A stretch of 64,000 nucleotides of DNA from JARBAK01 sp034472185. Lineage in GTDB: Bacteria > Pseudomonadota > Alphaproteobacteria > Rickettsiales > Midichloriaceae. The first letter of the stretch is position 1, and each line of letters opens with the position of its first letter. The position numbers and the translations under genes are program-made. The DNA lies in NCBI GenBank assembly GCA_034472185.1, contig JARBAK010000001.1, forward strand, positions 248,001 to 312,000, written 5' to 3'. A model generated the notes under the pieces. The model worked only from the letters and a program-made list of their open reading frames with translations, had not been told where the DNA came from and ran no database searches. Below, piece by piece: positions 9,247-17,407 of this stretch.

Positions 9247-10605
9247 ATGATTAAGCAACAAGAAGACCCGCAGAATCTCACTCCCCAGGAAATAGTTAGT
9301 GAGCTAGATAGGTTTGTTATAGGACAAATCGAAGCCAAAAGAGCGGTGGCCACAGCTTTAAGAAACAGATGGAGACGGAGATTTGTAGATCCAAGTCTAC
9401 GAGAGGAAATCATACCACATAATATTTTAATGATAGGACCCACAGGAGTTGGAAAAACTGAGATCGCACGCAGATTAGCTAAATTGGTTAAATCCCCATT
9501 TATCAAAGTGGAAGCTACTAAATTTACAGAAATTGGCTACGTTGGTAGAGATGTAGAATCTACAATTCGTGATTTGTTAGACATTGCTATATCGCAGGTA
9601 CGCGCAACCATGCGGAAAGAAGTAAGCGAAAAAGCAACAAGCAATGCAGAAAAGCGTCTAATCGAAGCTATAGTCGGTGAAAATGCCTCAGAAGAAACAA
9701 AGGCTAAATTTTCTCGGGAATTTAAAGATGGCTCCCTTAATGAAAAGGAAGTTGAAATCGCGATTTCCGATACAGGAAATACGCCAGGAATGCAGTCTAT
9801 GGATATGCAAAATGGCGGAGGAACCATGCGCTTTGGTGTTTTAGACATTACAGAACTATTAAACAAAGCAATAGGAAATAAAAAAAGCAAAATCATTAAA
9901 ACAACCGTCGCTGATGCCTATATTCATTTATTAAAAGAAGAGTGTGATCAACTTATAGATGAAGAAAAGATCATAAAGCGCGCTATATCTAAAACGGAAC
10001 AAGAAGGAATAGTATTCTTAGATGAAATAGACAAAATTTCTAGCCGCTCTCACGATGGCATAGGGGGAGGTAGCAGAGGAGAGGTGAGCAGAGAAGGAGT
10101 GCAGCGTGATTTGTTACCGTTGATAGAGGGCACTGTTGTAAATACTAAACACGGCCCTGTACGTACGAATCACATATTATTTATAGCCTCAGGCGCTTTT
10201 CACATATCTAAGCCCTCTGATCTCTTACCTGAACTACAGGGAAGATTGCCTATTCGAGTAGAACTTAGCTCTCTCTCTGAAGAAGACATGGTAAAAATCT
10301 TAAAAGACACAAAATATAATCTGCTCGAGCAATATAAAGAGCTTTTAGCAGTAGAGGAAGTAAATCTTGCCTTTAAAGCCAGCAGTATCACCGAGATTGC
10401 GAAAATCGCAGCTAATATAAATGAGCGAGTGGAAAACATAGGAGCACGGAGATTACACACCGTTTTGGAAAAATTGTTGGAAGATATTAGCTTTACAGCA
10501 CCAACAATAAAGGGAAAAACTATCGTTATAGATGATAAATACGTAAGAAAACATCTAGAAGAATTAACACAGCAAAATAGTGATATATCAAAATTTACGC
10601 TATAA
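9247..10605 (+). CDS. hslU: ATP-dependent protease ATPase subunit HslU (ClpY)
   Basis: A 452-residue AAA+ unfoldase. Visible motifs are the N-terminal LTPQEIVSELDRFVIGQ, Walker A GPTGVGKT at 64-71, an intermediate I-domain, Walker B with VFLDEIDKIS around 255, and the C-terminal ISKFTL tail, which in HslU inserts into the HslV protease to open it. HslU forms a hexameric ring that feeds proteins to the HslV dodecamer. The start at 9247 is chosen because aaggaag lies just upstream; an earlier ATG at 9223 lacks an SD. In most bacteria hslV lies directly upstream, but the 235-base gap here contains no hslV, so the partner must be encoded elsewhere or be missing. Confidence 0.95.
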   Translation: MIKQQEDPQNLTPQEIVSELDRFVIGQIEAKRAVATALRNRWRRRFVDPSLREEIIPHNILMIGPTGVGKTEIARRLAKLVKSPFIKVEATKFTEIGYVGRDVESTIRDLLDIAISQVRATMRKEVSEKATSNAEKRLIEAIVGENASEETKAKFSREFKDGSLNEKEVEIAISDTGNTPGMQSMDMQNGGGTMRFGVLDITELLNKAIGNKKSKIIKTTVADAYIHLLKEECDQLIDEEKIIKRAISKTEQEGIVFLDEIDKISSRSHDGIGGGSRGEVSREGVQRDLLPLIEGTVVNTKHGPVRTNHILFIASGAFHISKPSDLLPELQGRLPIRVELSSLSEEDMVKILKDTKYNLLEQYKELLAVEEVNLAFKASSITEIAKIAANINERVENIGARRLHTVLEKLLEDISFTAPTIKGKTIVIDDKYVRKHLEELTQQNSDISKFTL

Positions 10606-10839
10606 CTAGAAGATATATTATGAAATATTCGTTCATTTTTTCGAGTAATACCTGTTAAGAACTCCCCGTTTCGCTATTTTCCTTCTATCTCTTACAGACA
10701 GGATTTTGCTCCACACTATATAAATAAATTGGTATAGGTTTCGTTAATTAAGACAAGCACTAAACACCTGTATCTCAAGCTATTCCTAGCATACAGAAAT
10801 TTAAAACCTATATTAATGATGATAAACAAGATACATTTC

Positions 10840-10960
10840 TTAAAGTAAGAAGAGTGGTATTTATATAAGAAAGCTTCGCGTAATCACGCACTGATCCAAA
10901 GTAATTATGATGATAATACATTCGCATCACACGTATACCACCAATCATAAAACTAAACCG
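10840..10960 (-). pseudogene. Fossil fragment of a YfgM-like/TPR gene in a 578-bp gap
   Basis: The gap 10606-11183 has no intact gene. Within it, 10864-10902 matches 8211-8249 of the YfgM-like gene at 34 of 39 bases by eye. Translated on the minus strand it reads YFGSVRDYAKLSY, against YFKSVRDYAKLSY in the intact gene, flanked by weaker similarity (MYYHHN before it). Stops flank the matched frame, so this is a remnant of a paralogue or partial duplication. The rest of the gap shows only a hairpin-forming dyad at 11075-11097 and nothing else recognisable. Confidence 0.6.
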
Positions 10961-11074
10961 CCTATAATCAAAAACTGCTATTGCTGCGCAAAAAAGATAA
11001 GAGATCCAGTTCTCTTCATATTCTTGCTATCCACAAAAATAATCCCTATTTCTTGCGTCTATTTATCTGACTAA

Positions 11075-11097
11075 GAGTTATCCTAGACAGGATACTC
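11075..11097. repeat. Inverted repeat of unknown role in the hslU-antigen gap
   Basis: Arms gag-t-tatcct and aggata-ctc pair across an agac loop with one bulged base. No T-run follows on either strand, so it does not look like a Rho-independent terminator. It lies about 90 bases beyond the antigen stop. Confidence 0.45.
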
Positions 11098-11183
11098 CTA
11101 CTAACATTACTTCCCACAATATCCCCCAGAAACTACATCCCACGCGCAAGTGAAAATTAAAACCTCCTCCTCTAATCAATTCC

Positions 11184-12542
11184 TTAGAAATTGAACCTAA
11201 TGCCAGCGAGAACGCTCTGAACCCTATCCGCAGTAGCTTTAAGATTAGAATCATTAGCACCAGTCTGAGCTACTGAAGTAGTAGTATCACCCACAGATGC
11301 TAATACCTTCTTAAACTTAGCTTCGCCACCATTACCAATCCTGTAACCAAGATCAAAGAATACGCCCTTTGTCATCTCGAATGCTATACCAGCACCGCCT
11401 TGATATGCGACACCACATGTAACTTTTGAAATAACCGGCGATGCTATAACATTATAACTACCACTACTGACTACTGTACCGGTAAAATTTGCTGGATCAG
11501 TCACTATCTGATTTGCTGGGCTTAGAGTAACAACCGCCGTTAATGATGATATTGTGCTACCGTAGCCCCCAAGATCAACACCTCCAGCGCCTCGTAAATT
11601 TTGAATCTTCGCCTTAGCACTATTAACACCAAGACCTAATACAACATACGGGGTAAAGGCGGTACGATTACTAAAGTCATAATATGCATTCGTCATCAAA
11701 GAACCAGTGTTATACCTCACTTTACCATACGAGAAACGACTGCCATCTGTTGTTTGAATATAGAACTTACTTAAATAATTAAAATTTAAAGCAATTTCAC
11801 TGCGCAGATTATCACTTAACCTATACCCAAAAAATACATCACCAGTGAATCCGTTATTACCCTTAAAAGTATCTCTGATTACTGATGGAGTTGAAATTGG
11901 AGCAGCGGCCGTTTGTACCGTGAATGCTGTAGCAGCATTAAGCGCATTCTCTATACTGCCCTGCACACTTGATAAACATTCATTAATATTACTACCAATA
12001 GGAGCAAAGGTCAAACCTGCAACTTCATCGCTTACAAAAGAAAAGCACCCATTCAAAGCTGTAGTAACAACTGAAGAATCTATCTTCACACCCTGGTTAG
12101 GGTTTAGGGATAAGGAACTCAAGTCAACATTAGAATGAGTAGTATATAGACCAATTATATTATTTATCAAAGTCGCCTGTGTTACAAGGGTGCTGTCTTG
12201 AGACACAGTACATACAGATTCAGTACTGTGCCCAATAATAGTACTGTGCCCAATAATAAGAGGCGATATTGCTGTAATGTAACTATTCAATGCAGTGACA
12301 CCGGCAGCATTCAGTGGAATCGCTTGAGCATTGCCCGCTGTATAAGCTACATTAGTAGAACTAATCGGAGAAGAAGAAGAAGTACTATTAGCATTAACAC
12401 CAACACCGGAGGTCTTTACCGCCCCATTTCTTGTTCCCAGCTTAAGTCCCCAATACATCTTGCCTACACCATCTGCCATCGCGGTCGAAGTACAAAGAGC
12501 AAATGCCAAAGCACTTCTCTTTAAAATTAAGAATTTATTCAT
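11184..12542 (-). CDS. Outer-membrane beta-barrel surface antigen, long paralogue
   Basis: A 452-residue secreted barrel protein. The start is the ATG at 12542, giving a clean signal peptide (MNKFLILKRSALAFALCTSTAMA, split here as MNKFLILKR plus SALAFALCTSTAMA) with cleavage after AMA. A Ser/Thr/Ala/Asn-rich insert of roughly 150 residues follows, then barrel strands with FFGYRLSDNLRSEI, a conserved EMTKGVFFDLGYRIG block, and an F-ending last strand. The fold resembles Msp/P44 or Opa-like antigens that face the host cell. The gene after it (12910-13812) is a shorter paralogue. No SD precedes the ATG, but a short ORF with a strong SD lies just upstream. An in-frame 18-bp tandem duplication at 12222-12257 lies in the insert. 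The exact Pfam family is uncertain. Confidence 0.8.
   Translation of the reverse strand: MNKFLILKRSALAFALCTSTAMADGVGKMYWGLKLGTRNGAVKTSGVGVNANSTSSSSPISSTNVAYTAGNAQAIPLNAAGVTALNSYITAISPLIIGHSTIIGHSTESVCTVSQDSTLVTQATLINNIIGLYTTHSNVDLSSLSLNPNQGVKIDSSVVTTALNGCFSFVSDEVAGLTFAPIGSNINECLSSVQGSIENALNAATAFTVQTAAAPISTPSVIRDTFKGNNGFTGDVFFGYRLSDNLRSEIALNFNYLSKFYIQTTDGSRFSYGKVRYNTGSLMTNAYYDFSNRTAFTPYVVLGLGVNSAKAKIQNLRGAGGVDLGGYGSTISSLTAVVTLSPANQIVTDPANFTGTVVSSGSYNVIASPVISKVTCGVAYQGGAGIAFEMTKGVFFDLGYRIGNGGEAKFKKVLASVGDTTTSVAQTGANDSNLKATADRVQSVLAGIRFNF
11311..11408 (-). repeat. Near-identical block shared with the paralogous antigen (partner 13049-13146)
   Basis: By direct comparison 11311-11408 and 13049-13146 differ at five of 98 positions, all transitions. 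Three changes are silent and two are conservative (Lys/Arg, Ile/Val). The block encodes the GGAG-FEMTKGVFFDLGYRIGNGGEA core, while flanking regions diverge strongly. Confidence 0.85.
12222..12257. repeat. Perfect 18-bp tandem duplication in the long antigen gene
   Basis: The unit agtactgtgcccaataat occurs twice without spacing (12222-12239 and 12240-12257). It is in frame and encodes IIGHST twice, so it adds six residues without breaking the protein. Confidence 0.95.
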
Positions 12543-12558
12543 AACAAATAACACTAAA

Positions 12559-12624
12559 CTAAATTTCAAAAATTGCTCTTTCAATAACCGTAAGCTCTGT
12601 CATAAGAGAGAGCAAAACAATCAT
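12559..12624 (-). CDS. Predicted 21-aa upstream ORF of the long antigen gene
   Basis: On the minus strand the ATG at 12624 sits six bases after a near-perfect Shine-Dalgarno aaggaga (12637-12631). It opens MIVLLSLMTELTVIERAIFEI and stops at TAG, 16 bases before the antigen ATG. The antigen start has no SD, so ribosomes terminating here could re-initiate there. It may be a regulatory leader or a coupling device. The peptide has a short hydrophobic start and no recognised family. Translation is inferred from the SD only. Confidence 0.5.
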   Translation of the reverse strand: MIVLLSLMTELTVIERAIFEI

Positions 12625-12745
12625 CGCAACTCTCCTTATAATATATTTATTACTATACCTCTCTTTTCGAACCAAAAAACACCTTAACACTAAAAAGCAA
12701 TCGATGAAATACTTCCCTAAAGAAGATATACTCGAATCACATGTT

Positions 12746-12773
12746 ATTATAGTCTTGACATTATGTTTCTCAA
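12746..12773 (-). promoter_or_regulatory. Sigma-70-type promoter for the long antigen gene
   Basis: On the minus strand TTGAGA (12773-12768), a 16-base spacer and a perfect TATAAT (12751-12746). It implies a 5' leader of about 200 bases that contains the 21-codon ORF. Confidence 0.65.
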
Positions 12774-12825
12774 AAAAATTCTATATTCCAACAACCATTT
12801 CGCTATCCTATTGGCTCGTATAACA

Positions 12826-12857
12826 AAAAGGCGTGCATATGGGAATATGCACGCCTT
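12826..12857 (-). terminator. Rho-independent terminator after the short antigen gene
   Basis: A perfect 13-pair stem (12828-12840 with 12845-12857) closes a four-base loop. On the minus strand it ends in a T-run. It lies about 50 bases past the stop at 12910 and insulates the two antigen genes from each other. The whole interval 12543-12909 otherwise holds the promoter and leader described above. Confidence 0.9.
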
Positions 12858-12909
12858 AACCACACGATTTCTTTCCAACTTTAGAAGTATACATTTATAC
12901 TCCAACAAT

Positions 12910-13812
12910 TTAGAAAGCAAATCTAACGCTTGCTACAACGTTTTGAACTACGTTAGCTTTAGCCCTGAACTTAGGATCATTAGTACCCGTCTGAGCCACT
13001 GAAGTAGTAATAGTAGTAGGCATGTCACCTATAGACGCTAAAGCTTTCTTAAACCTAGCTTCACCACCATTACCAATCCTGTAACCAAGATCAAAGAATA
13101 CACCCTTTGTCATCTCGAATGCTACACCAGCACCACCTTGATATGCAAATGCGTTTGTATTCTTAGAAACAACTGGCGAAGGTAATGTAGCAGCAAGAAC
13201 CCATGCTCCGGAGGTAGCAGCTGCATTAATGGCATGCCCTGTGTTACCATAAGCCACTGGAGTTACAGAAGTAGTACCATTCCATACTTGTAGATTGGCA
13301 ATCTTGGCTTTAGCACGAGTCATACCCATTCCCAACGTTACATACGGCGTAAAGGAAGTAGAAGTATTGAAGTCATAGTATCCATTAGCCATCAAGGAAG
13401 TATTATTATAATCTAACTTACCATAAGAATAACGAGCACTGCTTGTAGTAGGAGTAGCAACTGCGGAATAAGTTTTATGCAATCTGCTAACACTCAATTC
13501 AACATCAGTTCTAAGGTCTTGAGTTACATAGTAACCTACACCCAAACCACCTACAAATCCCTTAGGATTCTTAAATGTATCCTTGATTGGCGAAGTAGTA
13601 GTAGGAGCGGTATAAGCACTAGAAGCATACTCACTAGTTGGCACAGCATTACCGCTGGTTTTAACATTATTGCTCAGACCGTAACCAGCCATACCTTTCA
13701 CATAAAAACTGCACGGTTCACCAGCCATTGCAGTTGAGGAGTACATAGACAAAGCACCAAGCGCACCCAGCACAGCCATGACACCACCTTTAAAAACTAA
13801 AGATTTTCCCAT
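12910..13812 (-). CDS. Outer-membrane beta-barrel surface antigen, short paralogue
   Basis: A 300-residue secreted barrel protein. It has a signal peptide with cleavage after STAMA near residue 30, then FYVKGMAGYGLSNNV, FVGGLGVGYYVTQDLRTDVEL, SYGKLDYNNTSLMANGYYDF, FTPYVTLGMG, the conserved EMTKGVFFDLGYRIG block, and a last strand ending VASVRFAF with the aromatic terminus that outer-membrane assembly needs. The size and strand pattern suggest an eight-stranded Opa-like or Msp/P44-like barrel. It lacks the large N-terminal insert of the adjacent long paralogue. A perfect TATAAT on the minus strand at 13880-13875, without a good -35, may be its promoter. The SD is a modest aaagag before the ATG. 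A strong terminator follows. Host-facing function is inference. Confidence 0.85.
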   Translation of the reverse strand: MGKSLVFKGGVMAVLGALGALSMYSSTAMAGEPCSFYVKGMAGYGLSNNVKTSGNAVPTSEYASSAYTAPTTTSPIKDTFKNPKGFVGGLGVGYYVTQDLRTDVELSVSRLHKTYSAVATPTTSSARYSYGKLDYNNTSLMANGYYDFNTSTSFTPYVTLGMGMTRAKAKIANLQVWNGTTSVTPVAYGNTGHAINAAATSGAWVLAATLPSPVVSKNTNAFAYQGGAGVAFEMTKGVFFDLGYRIGNGGEARFKKALASIGDMPTTITTSVAQTGTNDPKFRAKANVVQNVVASVRFAF

Positions 13813-14009
13813 ATTTTTTTACTCTTTAAATAATTATATTCAACAACACGAGGTCTCACTTAGCACCCTACGCTATTATACAGAGACGCTCACATGCAAA
13901 CGTATACCACACATATTACAGTGTAGTAAATTCTTAACAAACGAAACGGACAATATAAAGGAAATTTGCAGCCCCGTGTTGTTTTTATGCAACAGTCTAA
14001 AGCCCCAAA

Positions 14010-14837
14010 TCAAAGTAACTTAAAGAGCAGTGTAACCACCAGTTCAAAAAAAATCAAACAGATAACTATCATTTCGAGTCTAGAAGAATGAACATGCTGT
14101 AATTCAGCAGATAAAATCTCATATAAACGGTGTATAACACCAAGCCTACCATTCAGGACGTCCATCCTCTGTTTTATATCTAAAAACTTTACAGACATAT
14201 CGTAATATGTCTCATATTTAGGCCTCTTCCAGAAAAATTCCGGAACATCCAATATGCAATTATTAAGACTTATAAAATTATGCTCTGCAAACAAAAGCCC
14301 TATCTTTTTAGCCAACGCACGTCTGGAAAGCGATATAGTGCCCGTTTCTATAAGCTCTTGAGGAATATTCCTATTGCTCTCAATAGTCTTCTCTACTGAT
14401 CCTTCAAAAACAATCAACTTTACTGATTGCGACAATCCATAAGAAAAGGATAACTTAATATAAGGATCAGTACTATGCAGCCTAATTTCATCTTTTTCCG
14501 CATCTATATATGCTTCCTTACAATTCTCATCAACAATAAACCTGCAGTTATCTACGATTGGACTATTAAGCGGCTTTGAAAGAGATGTAGATAGCTCCTC
14601 TATGATCCTTTCTTCTATAGCAGTGGTAAGCCCCCATAGTGCTACACATCCATAATTATATATGAAAACATCACCAGAACACCCGAAACGCGAGGATATA
14701 GCATCAGAATCTACGTGAAGCACATCGCTTCCACATATTCTATGCGCTAATCCCAGATGTGTATAAAGTTCTGATATAGATAGCAAGTTGTATGCTTCAC
14801 CGGTACAGTAATGAGAACATTGACAAGAAGGTGTCAT
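14010..14837 (-). CDS. RMD1/DUF155-family protein
   Basis: A 275-residue protein with the DUF155 layout: DVFIYNYGCVALWGL near residue 45, a central helical/strand domain, then the characteristic C-terminal coil (YDMSVKFLDIKQRMDVLNGRL, given here in part) and one membrane helix at about 252-273. The family includes yeast Rmd1 and human RMND1, mitochondrial proteins linked to organelle translation, plus many alphaproteobacterial members. Bacterial function is unknown. The tail helix suggests an inner-membrane protein facing the cytoplasm. It lies downstream of flgD on the same strand with a gap of about 150 bases. Confidence 0.8.
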   Translation of the reverse strand: MTPSCQCSHYCTGEAYNLLSISELYTHLGLAHRICGSDVLHVDSDAISSRFGCSGDVFIYNYGCVALWGLTTAIEERIIEELSTSLSKPLNSPIVDNCRFIVDENCKEAYIDAEKDEIRLHSTDPYIKLSFSYGLSQSVKLIVFEGSVEKTIESNRNIPQELIETGTISLSRRALAKKIGLLFAEHNFISLNNCILDVPEFFWKRPKYETYYDMSVKFLDIKQRMDVLNGRLGVIHRLYEILSAELQHVHSSRLEMIVICLIFFELVVTLLFKLL

Positions 14838-14984
14838 AATTTATTTTATAATGTTATCGCTCAATAAGAAATTATCAATTCCTTATCCATATAGGAATAT
14901 ATATTACGAAGAATATAATGCTCCACAATTAGCCCACATGTCTTACAAGGTGAAACAAAGCGTCCTTTCTCCCTTAGAATTACA

Positions 14985-15659
14985 TCAAGCATTTCTAAGA
15001 GATGAAGAATTAACAGTCTGTTGGATGCGAGAAGCATAATCCTTAACGGAGAAAATGCCCCCCTCAAAACTCATAGCTTTTATCTCAAAGTGATACCTCC
15101 CAGAAGTCATATCACTCGGCCATTCTAACAAAATTTCATTTACGCCACTTCGTGCTCCGCCTATCATACGACTCGCTACAACGTTACCCTGATCATTTAA
15201 TATGCTAAGCAACGCCTCCTTAACCTCTCTTCCAGCTCCTGCTTCTATGTCGAATGCCAGAGCTACACCCTTACTGCCTGAATCGACACTAAAGTATTGC
15301 CCTGGAACAAAATTTCCACTGCCATCTTCGCTATTGTTTCTAATTTTTGCCTCAATTTCAGTCACCTTCCTACCTACATCACGCAGTTCAGCAGCAACAT
15401 CTGAAGCCAACTTAAAAAAATTCATTTGATAAGTAGCATCCAATACATCCTTAGTAGTCAAAGGGCTATCTGGACTTTGATATTTAAATTGATCAGCCAA
15501 CAACTTAAGAAATTTCAACTGCTCCGCTTTAGCTTTAGCATGAGACTCACCACGCATATCAGACGTACGGTTCCAAAGCACTTCCCCAACAACATCAACC
15601 ATATAAACTTCCTCTTCTTCTCCCACCAGCACACTAGCCAACTCTTTTCTAGCCCTCAT
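14985..15659 (-). CDS. flgD: Flagellar hook assembly scaffold FlgD
   Basis: A 224-residue protein with the FlgD N-terminal pattern around residues 50-90 (FLKLLADQFKYQSPDSPL, then a region resembling the QLAQFS segment), followed by a C-terminal beta domain with GVNEILLEWPSD and SGRYHFEIKA like the FlgD Tudor/FnIII region. FlgD caps the growing hook so that hook subunits polymerise, then leaves. The length matches the family. The usual neighbour flgE is absent; metG lies upstream and the RMD1 gene downstream. A 14-bp near-palindrome (acgaga/tctcgt, 15660-15673) abuts the ATG and could mask the start. A later in-frame Met at residue 20 is another possible start. Confidence 0.75.
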   Translation of the reverse strand: MRARKELASVLVGEEEEVYMVDVVGEVLWNRTSDMRGESHAKAKAEQLKFLKLLADQFKYQSPDSPLTTKDVLDATYQMNFFKLASDVAAELRDVGRKVTEIEAKIRNNSEDGSGNFVPGQYFSVDSGSKGVALAFDIEAGAGREVKEALLSILNDQGNVVASRMIGGARSGVNEILLEWPSDMTSGRYHFEIKAMSFEGGIFSVKDYASRIQQTVNSSSLRNA

Positions 15660-15716
15660 ACGAGATTTCTCGTACTAACTTAAACAATCGCTATGTTACC
15701 AAAAAAATACACGGAA

Positions 15717-17255
15717 TCAAGGTATAAGTTCCTCTGGCTTTAGTTTCTTGAATATAGGCGGAGATGCTTTGACTTGCCGCACGTTTTGTAGAGTAAGTGC
15801 CCAATTATTTGTAATATCCTCACTGAATACATGTGCGAACGTACGCTTATCCTCGTTAATACCTAAAGCATCTAAAATACGCTTTGCCCCTTCTGGAATA
15901 AAAGGCTGCATGAATATCCCAATTACCCTAATCACTTCCAATAATATATATAAAACCACCTGTAATCGCGCAGGATTGCTTCGTAGATTCCATGGCGCCT
16001 GACGCTCTATGTACGCATTAGCAGATGCACCTATACTGATAATATCATTTAAAATCTTATGTAAAGCCAATGCGTCCATATTCTTTCTAATTTTCTCTGG
16101 AATAGAATATGCAGCATCTAACATATTTCTATCATCCTCTGTAAGCACTAACATATCAGTTAGTGCAATCCGTGTGATTTTATAGACCAAAACCAATGTT
16201 CTCTGGATAAGATTCCCAATATTATTTACTAAATCAGCGTTTATACGCCCTATAAACTGACCCTTACTATAGCTCCCATCTTCCCCGAAAGGGACTTCTT
16301 TAATAAAGAAATAACGCAAATAATCCGTTCCAAACTCTTCAATTAACGTTAAAGGATCTAGTGTGTTTCCTAGAGATTTAGAAATTTTCTGTCCATTATT
16401 AGTCCACCACCCGTGCGCAAAAATACGCTTGGGTGGAGATATATCTACAGACATTAGAAATGCTGGCCAATACACAGCATGAAATAGTAATATATCCTTA
16501 CCCACAATATGTAAATCGCACGGCCAATACTCCGAAATATCTTCCTTTACTGCAGATAAATAATTAAAAAGAGCATCAATCCATACATACATGATGTGGT
16601 TCGTATCATCTGGCACTGGAATGCCCCAATTAAATGAGGAGCGAGATATAGATAAATCTTTTAGGCCCCTCTTTATAAAGGCGATTGCTTCGTTACGTCT
16701 AGTTCCAGGAGCTATAAAGGAGGGATGCTTGTCGTAGAATTCCAATAAAGGCTGTTGAAACGCCGAAAGTTTAAAAAAATAGCTTGGCTCTTCAACCCAC
16801 TCTACAGGTGCACCCTCTGGGGTTTTGCCATCTATTAAATCTTCTGCAGAAAAAAAACATTCATCTCTGGTAGAGTACCACCCCGCATACGTACCCTGAT
16901 AAATAAAGCCCCTCCTGATCATTGTTCGCCATATTTGCTGAACAAACGAGATATGCCTCTCTTCAGTAGTCCTAATAAAGTCGGAATGTGTGCAATTTAA
17001 CGCATTTAGCAAAGTGCGGAATAAAGGCACTAAAGTGTCTACAAAAATTTCCGGAGACATACCCGCCACTGCAGCCGCTCTTTCAACTTTCTGGCCATGC
17101 TCATCAGTCCCAGTAAGGAACTTTACCATATAATTGTCCAAACGCTTAAATCTAGCAATGACATCGCAAACAACACTAGTATATGCATGACCTATATGAG
17201 GAGTCCCATTAACATAATAAATGGGACTCGTGATGTAATAGTTTCCGCTGCTCAT
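15717..17255 (-). CDS. metG: Methionyl-tRNA synthetase
   Basis: A 512-residue class I synthetase that charges tRNA-Met and initiator tRNA. The HIGH motif is HIGH at residues 20-23 (NGTPHIGHA) and the KMSKS motif is KISKS near residue 290 (NNGQKISKSLGN). YVWIDALFNYLSA and the C-terminal anticodon-binding helical domain (NLIQRTLV, then IGASANAYIERQAPW) are typical. The protein ends soon after the anticodon domain, with no appended EMAP-like tRNA-binding domain, as in short alphaproteobacterial MetG. It follows rpmJ by 27 bases on the same strand. Confidence 0.97.
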   Translation of the reverse strand: MSSGNYYITSPIYYVNGTPHIGHAYTSVVCDVIARFKRLDNYMVKFLTGTDEHGQKVERAAAVAGMSPEIFVDTLVPLFRTLLNALNCTHSDFIRTTEERHISFVQQIWRTMIRRGFIYQGTYAGWYSTRDECFFSAEDLIDGKTPEGAPVEWVEEPSYFFKLSAFQQPLLEFYDKHPSFIAPGTRRNEAIAFIKRGLKDLSISRSSFNWGIPVPDDTNHIMYVWIDALFNYLSAVKEDISEYWPCDLHIVGKDILLFHAVYWPAFLMSVDISPPKRIFAHGWWTNNGQKISKSLGNTLDPLTLIEEFGTDYLRYFFIKEVPFGEDGSYSKGQFIGRINADLVNNIGNLIQRTLVLVYKITRIALTDMLVLTEDDRNMLDAAYSIPEKIRKNMDALALHKILNDIISIGASANAYIERQAPWNLRSNPARLQVVLYILLEVIRVIGIFMQPFIPEGAKRILDALGINEDKRTFAHVFSEDITNNWALTLQNVRQVKASPPIFKKLKPEELIP

Positions 17256-17282
17256 ACGAAGGCTACCAGAACAATAAACCAG

Positions 17283-17405
17283 CTACTGCTTCGCCTTGAA
17301 CCTAGGTTTCATCTTATTAATTATATAAAGACGCCCCTTACGACGTATTAGCTTACAATCTTTGTGCCGAAGCTTAGCACGTTTCAACGAACACTTGATT
17401 TTCAT
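17283..17405 (-). CDS. rpmJ: 50S ribosomal protein L36
   Basis: A 40-residue basic protein reading [11 protein letters not shown], then [15 protein letters not shown], then PRFKAKQ, which matches the short L36 consensus from end to end. L36 is the last and smallest 50S protein and stabilises 23S rRNA folding. Its SD aggga(g) lies inside the last codons of the MFS gene upstream, whose stop is only two bases before the L36 ATG, so the two are probably translationally coupled. metG follows. The gene is easily missed by automatic annotation because of its size. Confidence 0.95.
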   Translation of the reverse strand: MKIKCSLKRAKLRHKDCKLIRRKGRLYIINKMKPRFKAKQ

Positions 17406-17407
17406 AC

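Noticed and set aside
14851..15067. Overlapping short ORFs on both strands between flgD and the RMD1 gene (62 and 68 aa)
   Set aside because: They overlap each other and the flgD end, have no SD, and show no recognisable family. Probably chance.
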